From NCBI GenBank assembly GCA_026168455.1, contig CM047426.1:49831229-49895228 (forward strand): a DNA stretch of 64,000 bases. The letters are read 5' to 3'. The position numbers and the translations under genes are program-made. This DNA comes from Theocolax elegans. Its lineage: Eukaryota; Arthropoda; Insecta; Hymenoptera; Cerocephalidae. The notes beneath the pieces are model-generated. The model saw only the letters and a list, made by a program, of their open reading frames with translations. It searched no databases and was not told the origin of the DNA. Positions 33,155-44,261 of the stretch are shown one piece after another. Numbering within the stretch: the first letter of the stretch is position 1; each line of letters starts with the position of its first letter.

Positions 33155-34020
33155 ATAGTTTTTTTTTATTTTTAAAAATCAATTTAAGGTCGACTTATTA
33201 GGCAAACGAATTATAAAATAATAAGATATAAGCATCAGATAAAATTTGTAGATAAAATTACGTATAATAAAGAATATTTTTCAAGTATACATTATTTACA
33301 TCAGGCAACATTTCAATATATCATTACTTAAGAAATAAATAAATATTAAAATATTAGTTGTCTGCATTAAGCGACATTTTATTGGCAAAATTATTTACGA
33401 AATATATAAATTTTAAAATAATCAACTGTCTGCATCAAGCGACATTTTTTTACTAAAATACTGAAGAAATAAACAAATTTAAAATTCATTGTCTGCATCA
33501 AGCGACATTTTTTAACTAAAATACTGAAGAAATAAACAAATTAAAAATGCATTGTCTGCATGAAACGACATTTTTTTACTAAAATACTGAAGAAATAAAC
33601 AAATTAAAAATTTATTGTCTGCATCAAGCGACATTTTTTTTACTAAAATACTGAAGAAATAAACAAATTAAAAATTTATTGTCTGCATCAAGCGACATTT
33701 TTTTACTAAAATACTGAAGAAATAAACAAATTAAAAATTTATTGTCTGCATCAAGCGACATTTTTTTTACTAACATACTGAAGAAATAAACAAATTAAAA
33801 ATTTATTGTCTGCATCAAGCGACATTTTTTTACTAAAATACTGAAGAAATAAACAAATTTAAAATTCATTGTCTGCATCAAGCGACATTTTATTGACAAA
33901 ATTATTTATAAAATATACAAATTTTAAAATAATTAATTGTCTAATATAGCATTAATTAAATATCAATTAAAATATTTTGATAATACTTGTTAGAATACAT
34001 TGTCTGCAAAAAGTGATATT
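33155..34020 (+). repeat. tandem array of about ten 64-66-bp units after the Helitron
   Basis: The unit contains 'ttgtctgcatcaagcgacat', then a T-run, 'actaaaatactgaagaaata' and 'aacaaatt'. Copies start near 33358, 33427, 33489, 33552, 33613, 33678, 33742, 33806 and 33869, with a degraded one near 33998. The central copies are almost identical and the edges are diverged, as expected from unequal exchange. Helitrons often carry such minisatellites near an end. Confidence 0.9.
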
Positions 34021-34200
34021 ATTTTAGAACTTTGTTTAGATATTAATGAAACAAAAAATTACAAAATATATAAAATAAATACGAATATACGAGATGCCAT
34101 ATTATATTATTTATTTTATTTTTAATGCAGCCATATTGGAACGGATATTTTTATCAATTTTAAAATATTTACGTATTATACCATACATAATTTTGAAATA

Positions 34201-34236
34201 TATATATGGGGTATTCCACGTGAAGTGGTCCGATCA
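34201..34236 (+). repeat. end of dispersed repeat, inverted copy of 1-36
   Basis: This carries the same CACGTG-containing block as the window start, in opposite orientation, again beside a (TA)n stretch. The non-coding DNA to its right (to about 34700) may be the body of that repeat. Confidence 0.6.
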
Positions 34237-36013
34237 AAATTTTAAAATACACCAAATTTTGGGTACACATTGCAAATGTTTTTCAGAATACAGAAAATAA
34301 TTTGTAGGTACTGGAATCTATTTGCTCAAAAGTTATTCTAACCTCAAAAAGTGAATTTTTTCTAGTTTTTTTCAACACCAGCTGGGTTTACCGCTATTTA
34401 ACTCAAAATCTGTCAACTTTTACTATAAAACATTATATATAACATTCGTTGCTAACTATGTCTAGAATTTATCCTTCTGGGTTAGAATTTCTAATCTCAA
34501 GGTTAATGTTACATAAACTACATGTCAATATTCAACTTAAAAATAGTGTAAGTGCGCCACAATTGATTTTTTTTATCCAAAATTCTAAAAAAAAGCTTGA
34601 AGCAATACCTTTCGAATGGTCTGTAGCATTTTTGGGGCCTTCAATTCTGTAAAAAGTTATGATAATTTAAAGAAAGACATAAAATTCACAAAAATTAACA
34701 TGGTAATTCCCATTTAAATCTTTAAAAAATTTCGAGTTTCTTGAGATAATATAAAAATTTTGAAAAACAGCTCTATTCCGATGACGAAGACATGGGGTAT
34801 ATATGCCCTACCGATAGCAAACATTAGTAAGTGCCACATATTAACAGGTAGCCCCCTAACGCACTTACATAGAACCAATGTCTTAAACGTCAGAATATTG
34901 CCATAGAAAACATTTTGTGATCCAATGCCATATAATTTTAAAATTTGAATTTTTTCAACTATTGGAAAATTCGTGAATCTATTGCTTGTTTACACTATAA
35001 ATTATATGATAAATGAATTTATTGATCTCTACAAGCCAAAGACTATTCCTCACAACTCAGTAAGGCGGACTATATTAATACCAGCTACTTTAAAAATCTC
35101 ACAGGTTTTTACAGTTAAAACCAATAACTAATATTAAAAAAAAAAAAGAGTTTTCATTTGTAAAATACGATAGGATCCAATAAAAAATATGTTGATTGGT
35201 AAATTACGATATCATTCGATGAAATGAAGAAAACATTTTTACTAGATTTTATTGGTTCTTTTCAACCGGGTTGCTTGTTGAAACAAACATTGAATTAAGG
35301 TTAGGGATGGATTCCACACGCGTGCACTTGCAATTGGTATAAATAGCATTATATGCATTATCACTCGATGTCTGAATAACTAATTTCAAATTACTGGTAG
35401 ATATATAATACACATCCCAAGCCTCATCATCCTCAGTAAACTTTTTTATACATCAAGCCGGTTTAAGTTACATACATTTATGCATTGGCTAATCCTTATC
35501 TACACTGAGAGAAAAAAAGGTTAATTTTACTATAAAATTACTAGAAAATATAGTGCAATGACTATACTGCAATATTTATCGTCGAACCACAAACCAAATA
35601 AAAAATCTTATGTTTCATTAAAACAGTCTACTGGATCACGTACGTACACAGTTTCGAATACAGTTCAGAAGATGTATAAAATCACCACAACCCCTAAACG
35701 AAGCCGAACTACCCTTAAGAGCACTGCCTAAAGTAATGAGCCAGCATAACTGTTTACAGCTCAGAAACTTTCAGTCGCAATTATACGTACTTGGGCTTGA
35801 AATTTTTAGGTCGGCAAGTACTTTAAGCTCAGCCACCTCCTGAATTCGAAAAAGAAATTTCCACTCCCAAATCACATCCAAAATTATGAAAATGAAATAT
35901 AGTGGTAATAAGTACGCCTACTGCTCTTTCTGCGATAGGGTACATTAAAATAGGTTAAACTAGAATTTATTGCCAAATCAAAATCGCCACAACCCTTAAA
36001 CGAAGCCGAAAAA
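34237..36013. other. AT-rich repeat-derived DNA without genes
   Basis: A direct repeat of about 31 bp ('ccacaaccc' then 'taaacgaagccgaa') lies at 35679-35709 and 35980-36010, 301 bp apart. A sequence typical of MITE ends, 'cactgagagaaaaaa', lies near 35502-35517, but its partner end is not found. No coding block is recognised. Confidence 0.45.
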
Positions 36014-37221
36014 GAAGCTTTTATTATGAAATAGAAATAATAAATAATACTCTCATTTTTTACAAACTAAATTTTAATTGAAAAAATGATGAAATACATA
36101 CATTTTTTAATTCATGGCAAAGTAGAGAAAAAGGATACATATCTTAAAATTTAGTATAACATATTTTTTTTATAAAGTGCTGTACAGTCAATCAAAATGG
36201 AATCGACAAGTATTGTGTACCATATAAACACAAACTTTTAATTTATTTATTATTATTTTAGTTATTCAGATTAAATTAAATAGCTCGTTTATTCGTTATT
36301 TGTGTCTGTAGAAAGTACTTTATAAAACACCTTCGACAAAGGTGTCAAACTTCGCAAGTATGGTTTCCAATCACACATTCAAAAACGATGTCTGATAAAA
36401 GAATTTTTAATTCTTGCTCCCATCTTTTTTCTACCATTTTTCGTTTTTATAATTAGACATTTTATATATATTGCTTAAACTTCATAAGTAGTTTCTGCTA
36501 TTGAAAGTACTGAAATCAAAGCGGAATAATCGACTAGTATTCTTTAACATACCATAAATTTGTGTTTTTGATAAACACATCTTTTTTCTACTTATTTTTG
36601 TTTTTATAATTAGACTTTTATACATTTTGCTTAGCAAATAAGTAGTTTCTGCTATTGAAAGTACTGAAATCACAGCGGAATAATCGACAAGAATTTTTTA
36701 CCATACCATAAATTGTATTTTAATTAAACGTTTATATATTGTTTCTTAAACTCCATAAAAAGTTTCTGCAATAGAAAGTACTGAAATCAAAGTAGAATCA
36801 ACAAGTATTTATTTTTAAAAATACAAATATCTTTTAAATTGAAAACAAACATTTTTGCAAAAAATTATCTTACAAATTTACATTTCAATTCTAGTCCTGT
36901 CTTGTCCTACAAGCAATAGATAAATAATTTTTTAATAATTTTATTAATTTCTGCAAAACTGATAAAAAATAAATTTCTCACTTTTTTATTCTCTTTAAAT
37001 ACACAATGTATATCTTTCCCGTGTCTTGCAGCAATAGATATAAACAATTTTATATAATAATAATAATAATAATAATAATATTCATCTGTGCAAAATTAAT
37101 TTCTGCAAAACTAATAAAAAAGTAATTTCTCTCTTTTATTCTCTTTAAATAAAATAGTACTTGCACCACCGTTGGTTAAGTGTTTCAGAAGTTTTTTATG
37201 ATTTACTAATATCCTCTTGTA

Positions 37222-37436
37222 TACTGAGGCCTTGCGATGGCTCGGTCGGTAGGGCATCGGGCTCGTAATCTGGAGGTTCAAGTTTCGATTCCCGCGGCCC
37301 AGCCGATTGATATACAAGCACCACTGGCGAATGTATTTTCACCAAGTGCCTTCTTCGCCAAGAAATCGTATGACCTTCGTCGCTGCGATTAGCACCGAAT
37401 TGGGAGCACAAAAGGAACGACGTTAAAATATAAAAA
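37222..37436 (+). mobile_element. tRNA-derived SINE, copy 1 in the foldback core
   Basis: The tRNA-like head 'gcgatggctcggtcggtag' (box A) and 'gtttcgattcccgcggccca' (box B and acceptor end) has an anticodon-like loop 'ctcgtaa'. The body has 'cgattgatatacaag', 'attagcacc' and 'cgacgttaaaatata', followed by an A-run. The 8.5-kb relative of this core lacks it, so it inserted into this copy. It is probably transcribed by RNA polymerase III if active. Confidence 0.75.
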
Positions 37437-38525
37437 AAATTCTCTTATATACTGAAAATAGTTTTAAAAAAGTAAAAAAGTTAAAATAAAGCAATCCAAT
37501 ATTTAAAACGTAATATTACTAATTTGGAATTGAACCTATCTATTCTTTTTCTAATCATAAATAGTTGTCAAGTGCTGGTACTTTGTTTAACTGCAGAAGT
37601 CAAATAAAAATTAATCGCTGTTGCAATATATACAGGTCTCATGAGTTAACATTAAGTCTTATACTTAATATCTTACCTTAAAATATTTATAAGCCCTTGA
37701 TATAAACATGCATAAGCAGTGTGTTATGCAGTTCGAATTAGACTTACTATATAAGAGTAAGATGGCAATTCAACGAGTGGTGCAAGTATTATTTTATTTA
37801 AAGAGAATAAAAAAGAGAGATATTACTTTTTTATTAGTTTTACAGAAATTAATTTTGCACAAATGAATATTATTATTATTATTATTATATAAAATGTTTA
37901 TCTATTGCTGCAAGACACGGGAAGGATATACATTGTGTATTTAAAGAGAATAAAAAAGTGAGAAATTTATTTTTTATCAGTTTTGCAGAAATTAATAAAA
38001 TTATTAAAAAATTATTTATCTAGTGCTTGTCGGACATGACAGGACTAGAATTGAAATGTAAATTTGTAAGATACTTTTTTGAAAAAATGTTTGTTTTCAA
38101 TTTAAAAGATATTTGTATTTTTAAAAATAAATACTTGTTGATTCTACTTTGATCTCAATACTTTCTATTGCAGAAACTTTTTATGGAGTTTAAGAAACAA
38201 TATATAAACGTTTAATTAAAATACAATTTATGGTATGGTAAAAAATACTTGTCGCTTATTCCGCTGTGATTTCAGTACTTTCAATAGCAGAAATTACTTA
38301 TATTTGCTAAGCAAAATATATAATATGTTTAATTTAAATACAAAAATAGTAAAAAAAGATTTGTTTAATAAAAAACAAAATGTATATTCATCTGTGCAAA
38401 ATTAATTTCTGCAAAACTAATAAAAAGTAATTTCTCTCTTTTATTCTCTTTAAATAAAATAGTACTAGCACCACCGTTGGTTAAGTGTTTCAGAAGTTTT
38501 TTATGATTTACTAATATCCTCTTGT

Positions 38526-38740
38526 ATACTGAGGCCTTGCGATGGCTCGGTCGGTAGGGCATCGGGCTCGTAATCTGGAGGTTCAAGTTTCGATTCCCGC
38601 GGCCCAGCCGATTGATATACAAGCACCACTGGCGAATGTATTTTCACCAAGTGCCTTCTTCGCCAAGAAATCGTATGACCTTCGTCGCTGCGATTAGCAC
38701 CGAATTGGGAGCACAAAAGGAACGACGTTAAAATATAAAA
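38526..38740 (+). mobile_element. tRNA-derived SINE, copy 2 (tandem duplicate)
   Basis: This is identical or nearly identical to the copy at 37222-37436, including its flanks, and arose by the 1.3-kb tandem duplication rather than by a second insertion. Confidence 0.75.
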
Positions 38741-40281
38741 AAATTCTCTTATATACTGAAAATAGTTTTAAAAAAGTAAAAAAGTTAAAATAAAGCAATC
38801 CAATATTTAAAACGTAATATTACTAATTTGGAATTGAACCTATCTATTCTTTTTCTAATCATAAATAGTTGTCAAGTGCTGGTACTTTGTTTAACTGCAG
38901 AAGTCAAATAAAAATTAATCGCTGTTGCAATATATACAGGTCTCATGAGTTAACATTAAGTCTTATACTTAATATCTTACCTTAAAATATTTATAAGCCC
39001 TTGATATAAACATGCATAAGCAGTGTGTTATGCAGTTCGAATTAGACTTACTATATAAGAGTAAGATGGCAATTCAACGAGTGGTGCAAGTATTATTTTA
39101 TTTAAAGAGAATAAAAAAGAGAGATATTACTTTTTTATTAGTTTTACAGAAATTAATTTTGCACAAATGAATATTATTATTATTATTATATAAAATGTTT
39201 ATCTATTGCTGCAAGACACGGGAAGGATATACATTGTGTATTTAAAGAGAATAAAAAAGTGAGAAATTTATTTTTTATCAGTTTTGCAGAAATTAATAAA
39301 ATTATTAAAAAATTATTTATCTAGTGCTTGTCGGACATGACAGGACTAGAATTGAAATGTAAATTTGTAAGATACTTTTTTGAAAAAATGTTTGTTTTCA
39401 ATTTAAAAGATATTTGTATTTTTAAAAATAAATACTTGTTGATTCTACTTTGATCTCAATACTTTCTATTGCAGAAACTTTTTATGGAGTTTAAGAAACA
39501 ATATATAAACGTTTAATTAAAATACAATTTATGGTATGGTAAAAAATACTTGTCGCTTATTCCGCTGTGATTTCAGTACTTTCAATAGCAGAAATTACTT
39601 ATATTTGCTAAGCAAAATATATAATATGTTTAATTATAATAACAAAAATAAGTAGAAAAAAGATGTGTTTAATAAAAACACAAATTTATGGTATGTTAAA
39701 GAATACTTGTCGATTAATCCGTTTTGATTTCAGTACTTTCAATAGCAGAAACTACTTATGAAGTTTAAGCAAAATATATAAAATGTCTAATTATAAAAAC
39801 GAAAAATGGTAGAAAAAAGATGGGAGCAAGAATTAAAAATTTTTTTATCAGACATCGTTTTTGAATGTGTGATTGGAAACCATACTTGCGAAGTTTGACA
39901 CCTTTGTCGAAGGTGTTTTATAAAGTACTTTCTACAGACATAAATAACGAATAAACGAGTTATTTAATTTAATCTGAATAACTAAAATAATAATAAATTA
40001 ATTAAAAGTTTGTGTTGATATGATACACAATACTTGTCGATTCCATTTTGATTGACTGTTCAGCACTTTATAAAAAAATATGAATATACTAAATTTTAAG
40101 ATATGTATCCTTTTTCTCCACTTTGCCATTAATTAAAAAATGTATGTATTTCATCATTTTTTCAATTAAAATTTAGTTTGTAAAAAATGAGAGTATTATT
40201 TATTATTTCTATTTCATAATAAAAGCTTCCAAACCACTGTTCATCTAAAAATAAATGTCTTCTATTTGGTTTAATACAAAC

Positions 40282-41044
40282 TGTAACGGTGTGCTTGCCC
40301 GGGGAAAACTTATTGAGTCGCCCGTCTTACGTACCTGTAGTTCGTGGCGAACGAGATTGTATAATCTCGCCGACTAGATATCAAGTACTCGATGACTCAA
40401 TACAATTCGTAGCTATACATACGTTGTTTACAAAATCTTTCCCGCGCAGCGGCTGCGGTTACCTGTCCGCACACTTGCCGTTAAAGTTGTATGGAAATCG
40501 AATTCCGATTTCCAACAACAACAGGTAAAACGATGCTATTCTTTCCTAAAATGGACCGCGGAAGAAAATTAAACGTGAGTCCGCGAGAATTCGTATATTA
40601 AAATACGACTCAAAGGAAAACGAAGGAACAACTATATACGCCGGTTAGAAAAATATAAATCAACACGATTTGAAAATAGGTTAACGATTATCAGATTTAT
40701 TGAGATAAAAACAAATGATTAAATTCAATAACATTTATTTTTAAGTTCGAGGTCTTTATACGCACGAAGGTTGAGTCGAAAACATCACAAACTGCACACA
40801 AAATATGCACCGGAAAACACTACCCGAGTATCACGGTCAAGTCTATCGGTGCGTCTTTACACGTGTTTTCGCGATCTCTCTAAACTCGGTAGTCTTGCGC
40901 GCGCGACTCTCTCCCGAATTCTGACTATCATTGCGCGGGTATCAGCCGTTCGCGCCGTTGGCTATGCCTATATCTATATATAGCGCTCGTGTCTACCTAC
41001 CTAATTCGTATAATGGTGAGTGAATATCACTTACCATTACATCC
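40282..41044 (-). repeat. TE2 3' LTR (763 bp)
   Basis: On the minus strand it starts TGTAATGGTAAG after the polypurine tract and ends CCGTTACA. Compared with the 5' LTR, 40530-41044 aligns closely with 48690-49444, except for a block of about 230 bp missing here between 'gaaaacatc' and 'acaaactgc'. The part 40282-40527 has no counterpart in the other LTR. Confidence 0.8.
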
Positions 41045-41056
41045 CCCTGCCAGATT
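41045..41056 (-). promoter_or_regulatory. TE2 polypurine tract
   Basis: On the minus strand GGCAGGGGGA stands immediately before the 3' LTR start TGTAATGG. This is the expected primer site for second-strand synthesis. Confidence 0.75.
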
Positions 41057-41256
41057 CCGCATACTGGGGTATGTGGTATCTGCACCAGAAATACGAATGA
41101 AGGATAGGATATAACGACTCGGGTATGACAAAGAATGAACTCACTCAAAAGAACTACATCGAGAGTATAAAAAAAAACTATATTTCACTATATTAAATAT
41201 ATTTACAATGGGGTACCGCCCTAACTCTGCCCCTGCCGTTTCTGCTGGTTCTCGCG

Positions 41257-42137
41257 TTACCTCTCCTTCTTCTGACGCCGGATCTCTCTGTGTTTCGATT
41301 TCCTTGGACAGTCCTCCGGATCGAGGACCCCCCACTCCCTACATATGGAGCATTTCGGCTCAGACCCTCTCTTTGGCCCTGGAGTTTTCCCCTCCAGATT
41401 AGCCTGAGCCCGCTTTTCCTCTTCACGAGCTCTGGCTAATCGGCGTTGTGCCTCCTTGACCTTTTCCTCGAGCCTAAGCCGATCTTCGTGGGCCCTCCGA
41501 GCGGCTTCTTCACGTCTCTGCCGTTCCTCGGCACGAGCGGGTTCTGCCTCTCTCTCTCTCCGATCCGCCCTCATGGCCGATACCGCTTGGCGTTCCGCCT
41601 TACGGTGCTCGATCATGGCCTCCCAGGAATCAGTTTTATCGGAGGCTTCGGGGAATTTCGCCTTGAATTTATCGAACAAGGCGAAGGCGTGCTTTTCGGC
41701 TATTGACGTGGCCTTAAAGGACTCACGGGCCTTGGTCAACGCCTCCAATACGGTACACCACGCGTCTTCCCCCGTCCTCCGATAATTCCTGTGGGGTCGG
41801 ACCGGATTGAGACGTCGAAGCCTCGCTCGGATCTGGAGTACTCATTCCCGGACGTCGAAGAGGAACGTACTCCTCTGAATCTTCCGGGAGTTGGTTGGGG
41901 AGCCGGACCTCCGGCTCCCTGGGCTGTTGTTCAGCCCTGACCCTTGGCGGCGGTGGACCTGTGGGGATCGGGCCTGTAGCCTGGGGTAGTTCGCTCCTCC
42001 TCCTCGTCTCTCACGGCCTGGTCCACGGCTGTGGTGATTCCATGCAGGATCTCCAGCGTCTGTGGCTCGTTGATGCCACTCTGGATGAGGCGGGCCACCA
42101 ACAGCTCCAGCTGTTCGCTGTCGAACTGGATCAGCAT
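41257..42137 (-). pseudogene. TE2 extra ORF between pol and the 3' LTR (zinc motif, coiled coil)
   Basis: Three consecutive frames on the minus strand form one protein-like stretch. It starts 'MLIQFDSEQLELLVARLIQS' (42137), passes an acidic Pro/Ser-rich middle ('PNQLPEDSEEYVPLRRPGMS'), and ends with a 163-residue part (41748-41257). That last part has an Ala/Glu/Arg-rich segment of about 70 residues likely to form a coiled coil ('EEAARRAHEDRLRLEEKVKE'), then 'CSICREWGVLDPEDCP' and a basic tail. No signal peptide or membrane segment is visible, so it is not an envelope protein. The cysteine motif resembles the gag zinc motif of the same window. The frames are interrupted near 41930 and 41755. 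Confidence 0.6.
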
Positions 42138-42206
42138 CTAAACAAACAGATACCAATTGTCAGGGTCATTCTAATCTCAGAGTAAATTCCATTAGCCTAA
42201 CTTAAC

Positions 42207-44030
42207 TTACTGACGCTTTGTCATACCTCGTGGTCGACCTCTACCACGTTTAACTTGTCCACGGTGACTTACATTAGAGACAACATTCGCTCGGTTTCGC
42301 GGTATCGCAACGACTCTAGCATGTTTGCGCGGCCTACCTCTACTTCGTTTAATAGGGGACGCGTTCTCGGTCGGATTACCGTCATGTTCCTCGCATGGAA
42401 CTTCGCTCGCTTGCGTCTCGCCGTTCGAGACGTCTTCGCTCGCAGGAACTGTATTATCAGGTTCCTCCTCCAGCGTAGGTTGACCGATCTCGATGTCGTC
42501 TACTTTTCCGTACTCATCCCCGTGATCTTCGGATAAGTACGGTTTGAGATACTGTACGTGACATTTCTCTTCATTACCTCTGGCATCTTGTATCTTGACG
42601 GTGTTTGGGCCGTAGCTATAAACTACCAGGTATGGGCCAACGTATTTCGGGGATAACTTGGCCGAAATACCTTGAGCACTGGATGAAAGGACTCGATTCT
42701 TCTTCCACACTAGGTTTCCAACTTCAAAAGATGCAGCTCTTCGCCCGGCATTGTAGTAACCGGCTTGCCATTCATGAGCTTTACTCGCATTGGCCGATGC
42801 TTTCTTGTAAAGCTCAGGTAATCTTGACAGCCGATCACTCCACTCAAGCAAACGTTGGTATTCCACACGTTGTTGAACCAGCTCGTCTTGCGCTCTACGA
42901 GCTGTACCGGGTGGCTCGGGTTGCCGGCCATAGTTTAACATGGCCGGGCTCCATCCTGTCGAGGTTTGTATCGCCGTATTTAGAGCGAATACCAAGTCGG
43001 GGAGTTTCTCATCCCATGTGTTGTGCTTTTCTGTGATATAGGACGCGATCATTGTCTTCAACGTCCTATTAGCACGTTCAACAGGATTAGCCTGAGCATG
43101 GTAAGGAGGAATCGTCGTATGGAAAATCCCTCGTTCCACTAGGTAGTCATCCACGAGTTTATTTTTAAACTCAGTTCCGTTGTCGGACAGAAACACCTCT
43201 GGGGTACCATAACGTGTGATGACTCGCTCATGCAACTCTTTTACGATGGTCCTAGCATTAGCTTTCCGAATCGGGACCGCCTCGATCCAGCGCGTAAACA
43301 AATCCTGAAAGACCAAAATGTATTCGTAACCATGTGTCGACCGCGGAAGTGGGCCAGTGACGTGACCTGCTACAACTTGCCATGGTTTCTCTATCACGCG
43401 TCTACCCATCAAACCCATGGGTGGACGTTGCTCCACCTTACACTGTTGGCAGACCTGACATTTGCGTACATATTCTCCGACTTCAGCGTAGTACCGCGGC
43501 CAATAATACATTTTAGCCACTCTAGCAAATGTCTTCTCCCTACCTAAGTATCCAGCAGTCGGATCGTCATGACACTCACGGAGTATGGCTTGCCTATGCT
43601 CCTCTGGTACAACCAGTTTCCAAGCGTCTTGATCCTCCATCACGTCGTCTAACTCGTTATCGACGCGATACGAATACAAATTGTTACCTATTATCTTCCA
43701 TTCCGGAAAATCTCTAGGTCGCTCTGTTACGTCCTTCAGCCATGAGAGGTACCAAGGATCTTTTGTAGTTTGGCTCCAAGAAACTGAAGCGATGGCCGGC
43801 TCGTCTTCCTCGTACATGCGAGAAAGTGCATCAGGAACATAATTTAGAGCTTTCTTCCTATACTCAATTGTAAAATTGTGAGATTGGAGTTCTAATGCCC
43901 ATCTTGCGAGCCGACTCGTTGGATTGTGTATATTGCACAGCCAACGAAGACTACTATGATCAGTTATAACCTTAAACTGGTAACCCTCAATATACTGTCG
44001 AAATTTTCTAATTGCCCATACTACGGCCAA
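42207..44030 (-). CDS. pol: TE2 pol C-terminal part: RNase H end, integrase, AT-hook tail
   Basis: The 607-aa frame opens inside RNase H ('VWAIRKFRQYIEGYQF', 'TDHSSLRWL'). The integrase zinc region reads 'HDDPTAGYLGREKT' with 'CQVCQQCK', so the second His of HHCC is replaced by Tyr. The core has 'GPLPRSTHGYEYILVFQDLF', 'VFLSDNGTEFKN' (second Asp) and 'ANPVERANRTLKTM' (Glu). The first catalytic Asp expected before 'TGPLP' is His (codon at 43362-43364). The tail has a GPY-like segment ('KLSPKYVGPYLVV') and two AT-hook-like motifs, 'KRSRGRPRKHA' and 'KRGRGRPRGMTKRQ'. The Asp-to-His change should abolish strand transfer. Confidence 0.88.
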   Translation of the reverse strand: MAVVWAIRKFRQYIEGYQFKVITDHSSLRWLCNIHNPTSRLARWALELQSHNFTIEYRKKALNYVPDALSRMYEEDEPAIASVSWSQTTKDPWYLSWLKDVTERPRDFPEWKIIGNNLYSYRVDNELDDVMEDQDAWKLVVPEEHRQAILRECHDDPTAGYLGREKTFARVAKMYYWPRYYAEVGEYVRKCQVCQQCKVEQRPPMGLMGRRVIEKPWQVVAGHVTGPLPRSTHGYEYILVFQDLFTRWIEAVPIRKANARTIVKELHERVITRYGTPEVFLSDNGTEFKNKLVDDYLVERGIFHTTIPPYHAQANPVERANRTLKTMIASYITEKHNTWDEKLPDLVFALNTAIQTSTGWSPAMLNYGRQPEPPGTARRAQDELVQQRVEYQRLLEWSDRLSRLPELYKKASANASKAHEWQAGYYNAGRRAASFEVGNLVWKKNRVLSSSAQGISAKLSPKYVGPYLVVYSYGPNTVKIQDARGNEEKCHVQYLKPYLSEDHGDEYGKVDDIEIGQPTLEEEPDNTVPASEDVSNGETQASEVPCEEHDGNPTENASPIKRSRGRPRKHARVVAIPRNRANVVSNVSHRGQVKRGRGRPRGMTKRQ

Positions 44031-44261
44031 GCATTCCCGTTCAGAGACGCTATAGTTGTGTTCTGCTGGCGAGAGTACACTACTGGCAAACTCCAGGACT
44101 CTCTATACTCCATCAACGACCTGTGTCAATACTGCACCGATACCGGTGTCACTAGCGTCTGTTTGAATGGTATACTCGCCGTTCTCATCAGGAGTCTGTA
44201 GAACGGGTGCAGTCATTTGCAGTGCTTTAAGTCGCTGAAATGCACCTTCTTGTTCTTGGAG
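44031..44261 (-). pseudogene. pol: TE2 pol RNase H segment, frameshifted
   Basis: In shifted frames the sequence reads 'TIQTDASDTGIGAVLTQVVD' (catalytic Asp) and 'LSPAEHNYSVSEREC' (Glu), bridging RT and the downstream RNase H-integrase frame. It contains at least one stop and one frameshift. Confidence 0.6.

Larger units (their letters stand above)
36014..40229. mobile_element. 4.2-kb foldback element of family FB-B with tandemly duplicated core
   Basis: The ends are 'aagcttttattatgaaatag' and its complement 'ctatttcataataaaagctt'. The left arm (36014-37165) is complementary to the right arm (about 39100-40229). The inner part exists twice: about 37081-38385 is repeated at 38386-39690 with an offset of about 1304 bp. 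Each copy has a SINE in its core. The core outside the SINE matches the centre of the 8.2-9.2 kb element in reverse complement. No transposase is encoded. Confidence 0.85.

Noticed and set aside
33350..33960. Regularly spaced repeats that could suggest a CRISPR array
   Set aside because: Units are contiguous tandem repeats with no unique spacers, in a eukaryotic Helitron context.
34094..34652. Short plus-strand ORFs after the Helitron
   Set aside because: They lie in repeat-derived AT-rich DNA and show no family pattern.
37227..37306. Functional tRNA gene with loop ctcgtaa
   Set aside because: The acceptor stem does not pair properly, and the sequence continues into the SINE body shared with 5452-5672 and 38526.
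37111..38716. Duplicated ORFs of 60-85 residues
   Set aside because: They read through the SINE copies antisense, and their sequence follows the tRNA-like head rather than a protein family.
41842..42156. Alternative frame of 104 aa in the TE2 extra ORF region
   Set aside because: It is Pro/Arg/Gly-rich with no helical pattern. The neighbouring frame starting at 42137 gives the more protein-like sequence.
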